From NCBI GenBank assembly GCA_964600595.1, contig CAZRKL010000049.1, forward strand, positions 1 to 16,342: a stretch of DNA of 16,342 bases, given 5' to 3'. Shown here piece after piece: positions 14,912 through 16,342 of the stretch (position 1 is its first letter; the number at the start of each line of letters is the position of its first letter). The stretch comes from DAIOEK01 sp964600595. GTDB taxonomy: Bacteria; Chloroflexota; Anaerolineae; Anaerolineales; Anaerolineaceae. The notes below the pieces were generated by a model. It was not told where the DNA came from. It saw only the letters and a list, made by a program, of their open reading frames with translations, and did no database searches. The position numbers were made by a program, and so were the translations under genes.

Positions 14912-15756
14912 AAATGTTGTGTGAATTTAGCGAGGAAGATATTAAAGCACATGAGCCAGAGATGAAAGTAGGGCTGTTGGCCACAGTAAACCCTGCGGGA
15001 AAACCTCACATATCACTAATCTCAACACTGCGGGCAAACACGCCAACTCAATTGATCTGGGGTCAATTCGCTGAAGGAATGAGCAAGGATAACATTTTGC
15101 AAAATCCCAGGGCTGGATGGCTGGTTTTAACGTTGGATAAAAATATATGGAGGGGGAAGGCAGATTTCACCCATACTGCAATTACCGGGCGGGAGTTTGA
15201 GATTTTTAATAACATGCAGCTTTTCAGGTATAACGCCTATTTTGGTATTCATAAGGTCTATTACATGGATCTGGTTCACCAATCGGGCAAAGAACCTTTA
15301 CCAATGAATCAGGTCGTAATGGCTGCCATTAAGTCGGTCATCGCCAGAATCCTCAGCCCCGAGAAGAGTGAGAAAAGTGTCTTGAATAACTGGACCCGTG
15401 GGTTGATTGACAAGCTGGATAACTTGAAGTTCCTCTCCTATGTGGATGATGATGGATATCCGGTCATTATTCCACTTATTCAGGCGCAGACAGCCGGGAA
15501 TAGCGAAGTCATATTCGCAGTCAGCGCGTACAGGGAAGAAATTGAAAAGATCCCGACTGGGGTGACGGTTTCGTTTTTCGCCATGTCTTTTTCAATGGAG
15601 GATGTTCTGCTTCGGGGTACATACACAGGCCTGGAAAGGCGGGGGGGTGTACTTTGCGGTTCGATGAAAATAGACTGGGTGTATTCACCGATGCCACCGG
15701 TAGCTGGTCAGGTGTATCCACCTGTTGAAATGAAACCGGTACGCGATTTTAACTAG
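14908..15756 (+). CDS. Two-domain flavin split-barrel (PNPOx-like) protein coupled to the glycyl radical activase
   Basis: The 282-residue product appears to hold two pyridoxamine 5'-phosphate oxidase-like split barrels. The first (about 15-125) has VGLLATVNPAGKPHISLIST and GMSKDNILQNPRAGWLV, in which the Ser-Lys near residue 60 corresponds to the usual flavin-phosphate contact. The second (about 168-270) repeats the pattern more loosely, with FLSYVDDDGYPVIIPLI and VLLRGTYTGLE. A helical linker joins them. Members bind FMN, FAD, F420 or haem, so the cofactor is not settled. The start ATG overlaps the activase stop (ATGA), with a strong GGAGGG site 6 nt upstream, and this is the last gene of the operon. 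Such a partner is not part of the usual glycyl radical gene sets; it may process the product or protect against oxygen, but both ideas are inference. No signal peptide is seen. Confidence 0.72.
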   Translation: MKMLCEFSEEDIKAHEPEMKVGLLATVNPAGKPHISLISTLRANTPTQLIWGQFAEGMSKDNILQNPRAGWLVLTLDKNIWRGKADFTHTAITGREFEIFNNMQLFRYNAYFGIHKVYYMDLVHQSGKEPLPMNQVVMAAIKSVIARILSPEKSEKSVLNNWTRGLIDKLDNLKFLSYVDDDGYPVIIPLIQAQTAGNSEVIFAVSAYREEIEKIPTGVTVSFFAMSFSMEDVLLRGTYTGLERRGGVLCGSMKIDWVYSPMPPVAGQVYPPVEMKPVRDFN

Positions 15757-15917
15757 GGTAGTGACTTGCAATCACCTTCATCTTGACTCATACATTGAAT
15801 CCTGATAGACTCGCTTTTCGTTGTATCGAACCAAAAAATCCCCTGAAGTGACACCTTGATGAGAGCGGGTGCTTTTGGTATAATACAACGCGCGATGAAG
15901 GCAGCTTAACAAGTTAT
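15757..15917. other. Intergenic region between the glycyl radical operon and the tRNA-tuf operon
   Basis: The 161 bp hold no credible gene. I see only weak stems (GTGA/TCAC at about 15762-15776, TTCG/CGAA at about 15817-15830) and no hairpin with a T run, so no Rho-independent terminator can be named for the glycyl radical operon. The right half holds the tRNA promoter. Confidence 0.6.
15856..15884 (+). promoter_or_regulatory. Strong promoter of the tRNA-tuf operon
   Basis: TTGATG (15856-15861) and a consensus TATAAT (15879-15884) are spaced by 17 bp. TGG before the -10 gives an extended element. The predicted start near 15891 lies about 27 nt before the first tRNA. A strong promoter is expected for tRNA and EF-Tu expression. 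Confidence 0.8.
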
Positions 15918-15990
15918 GCCGACGTAGCTCAATCGGCAGAGCAACCGCCTTGTAAGTGGTAGGTTACGAGTTCGATTCTCGTCGTCGGCT
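15918..15990 (+). tRNA. tRNA-Thr (anticodon UGU)
   Basis: A 73-nt cloverleaf: acceptor GCCGACG pairs with CGTCGGC, the D arm is GCTC...GAGC, the anticodon stem is ACCGC/GTGGT (with a wobble pair), and the T arm is ACGAG-TTCGATT-CTCGT. The seven-base anticodon loop CTTGTAA places TGT at 15951-15953. The discriminator is T, and CCA is not encoded. Confidence 0.95.
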
Positions 15991-16028
15991 CTGCGCGAGA
16001 GCACGAGATCGCGATTAACAATTGAAAT

Positions 16029-16111
16029 GGGCAGTTACCCAAGTGGCCAAAGGGGGCTGACTGTAAATCAGCTGTCGGACGACTTCGGAGGTTCAAATCC
16101 TTCACTGCCCA
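16029..16111 (+). tRNA. tRNA-Tyr (anticodon GUA)
   Basis: An 83-nt class II tRNA with acceptor GGGCAGT/ACTGCCC, anticodon stem GCTGA/TCAGC around the loop CTGTAAA (anticodon GTA), a long variable arm (TGTCGGACGACTTC region), and T arm GGAGG-TTCAAAT-CCTTC. The discriminator is A, as expected for tyrosine. CCA is not encoded. Confidence 0.95.
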
Positions 16112-16168
16112 CTGGTCTTACCAACCAAAACTGGATCGCCGTAATAGGTCAGATCCAAGGTTCAGCAA

Positions 16169-16241
16169 GCCCTCATAGCTCAGTAGGTAGAGCACGTTCT
16201 TGGTAAGAACGGGGTCATGGGTTCGAATCCCATTGAGGGCT
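16169..16241 (+). tRNA. tRNA-Thr (anticodon GGU)
   Basis: A 73-nt cloverleaf: acceptor GCCCTCA/TGAGGGC, D arm GCTC...GAGC, anticodon stem CGTTC/GAACG around the loop TTGGTAA (anticodon GGT), and T arm ATGGG-TTCGAAT-CCCAT. The discriminator is T, and CCA is not encoded. With the UGU isoacceptor 180 bp upstream it covers most threonine codons. Confidence 0.96.
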
Positions 16242-16287
16242 CATGCTGCCGTAATCAAACATAAATGTCACGTAAGGAGAAGAAACG

Positions 16288-16342
16288 ATGGCGAAGCAAA
16301 AGTTTGACCGGTCGAAGCCGCATCTGAATGTAGGTACCATGG
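16288..16342 (+). CDS. tuf: Translation elongation factor Tu, N-terminal fragment (cut by window edge)
   Basis: Only the first 18 codons are in the window, reading MAKQKFDRSKPHLNVGTM. This matches the highly conserved start of EF-Tu just before the GHVDHGKTT G1 loop, which would follow beyond the edge. EF-Tu carries aminoacyl-tRNA to the ribosome as a GTP complex. AAGGAGA lies 7 nt before the ATG. The gene is downstream of three tRNA genes and probably shares their promoter at 15856-15884, since no clear promoter is seen in the 46 bp between the last tRNA and the start codon. Confidence 0.95.
   Translation, partial: MAKQKFDRSKPHLNVGTM

Noticed and set aside
1..16342. CRISPR arrays, insertion sequences, phage or toxin-antitoxin genes
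   Set aside because: No regularly spaced repeats, terminal inverted repeats, transposase motifs or small paired ORFs were seen.

Overview
The window looks like a stretch of chromosome from an anaerobic bacterium, most likely a member of Chloroflexota (Anaerolineae-like). This is inferred from the protein styles: a membrane-anchored protein with a Thr/Pro-rich linker, an Asparaginase_II family enzyme, a zinc-ribbon threonine synthase, a GAF-rich soluble histidine kinase and a glycyl radical enzyme. The glycyl radical enzyme implies at least a partly anaerobic life. The taxonomic call rests on no marker gene and is moderate. I see no phage, insertion sequence or CRISPR content; coding density is very high, with many overlapping or abutting genes.

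Layout. (1) 1-1682: a divergent pair, the N-terminal part of a membrane-anchored extracytoplasmic protein (minus) and miaB (plus). Each has an extended -10 box only 6-7 nt from its start codon, so both may be leaderless. (2) 1675-8413: a long minus-strand run in the order acetyltransferase of the AAC(3) family, threonine synthase, GAF-GAF-PAS histidine kinase, degenerate metallo-beta-lactamase-fold protein, Asparaginase_II, endonuclease III. Gaps are 0-39 nt, and the last gene overlaps miaB tail to tail by 8 bp. (3) 8519-10632: a plus-strand two-component system (OmpR-type regulator and HAMP histidine kinase) with a clear sigma-70-type promoter. (4) 10640-15756: a compact four-gene operon encoding a FadR/FCD-type GntR regulator, a glycyl radical enzyme with a Cys-Leu-Glu active site, its radical SAM activase, and a two-domain flavin split-barrel (PNPOx-like) protein. 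A perfect 29-bp palindrome lies at the promoter and start of the regulator gene. (5) 15856-16342: a strong promoter followed by tRNA-Thr(UGU), tRNA-Tyr(GUA), tRNA-Thr(GGU) and the start of tuf (EF-Tu).

How they work together. Region 4 is the most interesting part. The regulator probably senses a small acid or related metabolite through a metal-binding FCD pocket and represses its own operon from the palindrome. The activase installs the glycyl radical. The glycyl radical enzyme then carries out an elimination, decarboxylation or C-C cleavage on a substrate that cannot be named from sequence. The split-barrel protein, translationally coupled to the activase, may supply a flavin- or deazaflavin-dependent step. 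No microcompartment shell genes or downstream aldehyde/alcohol dehydrogenases are present. Region 5 is a conserved translation operon. Region 2 mixes amino-acid metabolism, sensing and DNA repair without an obvious single pathway.
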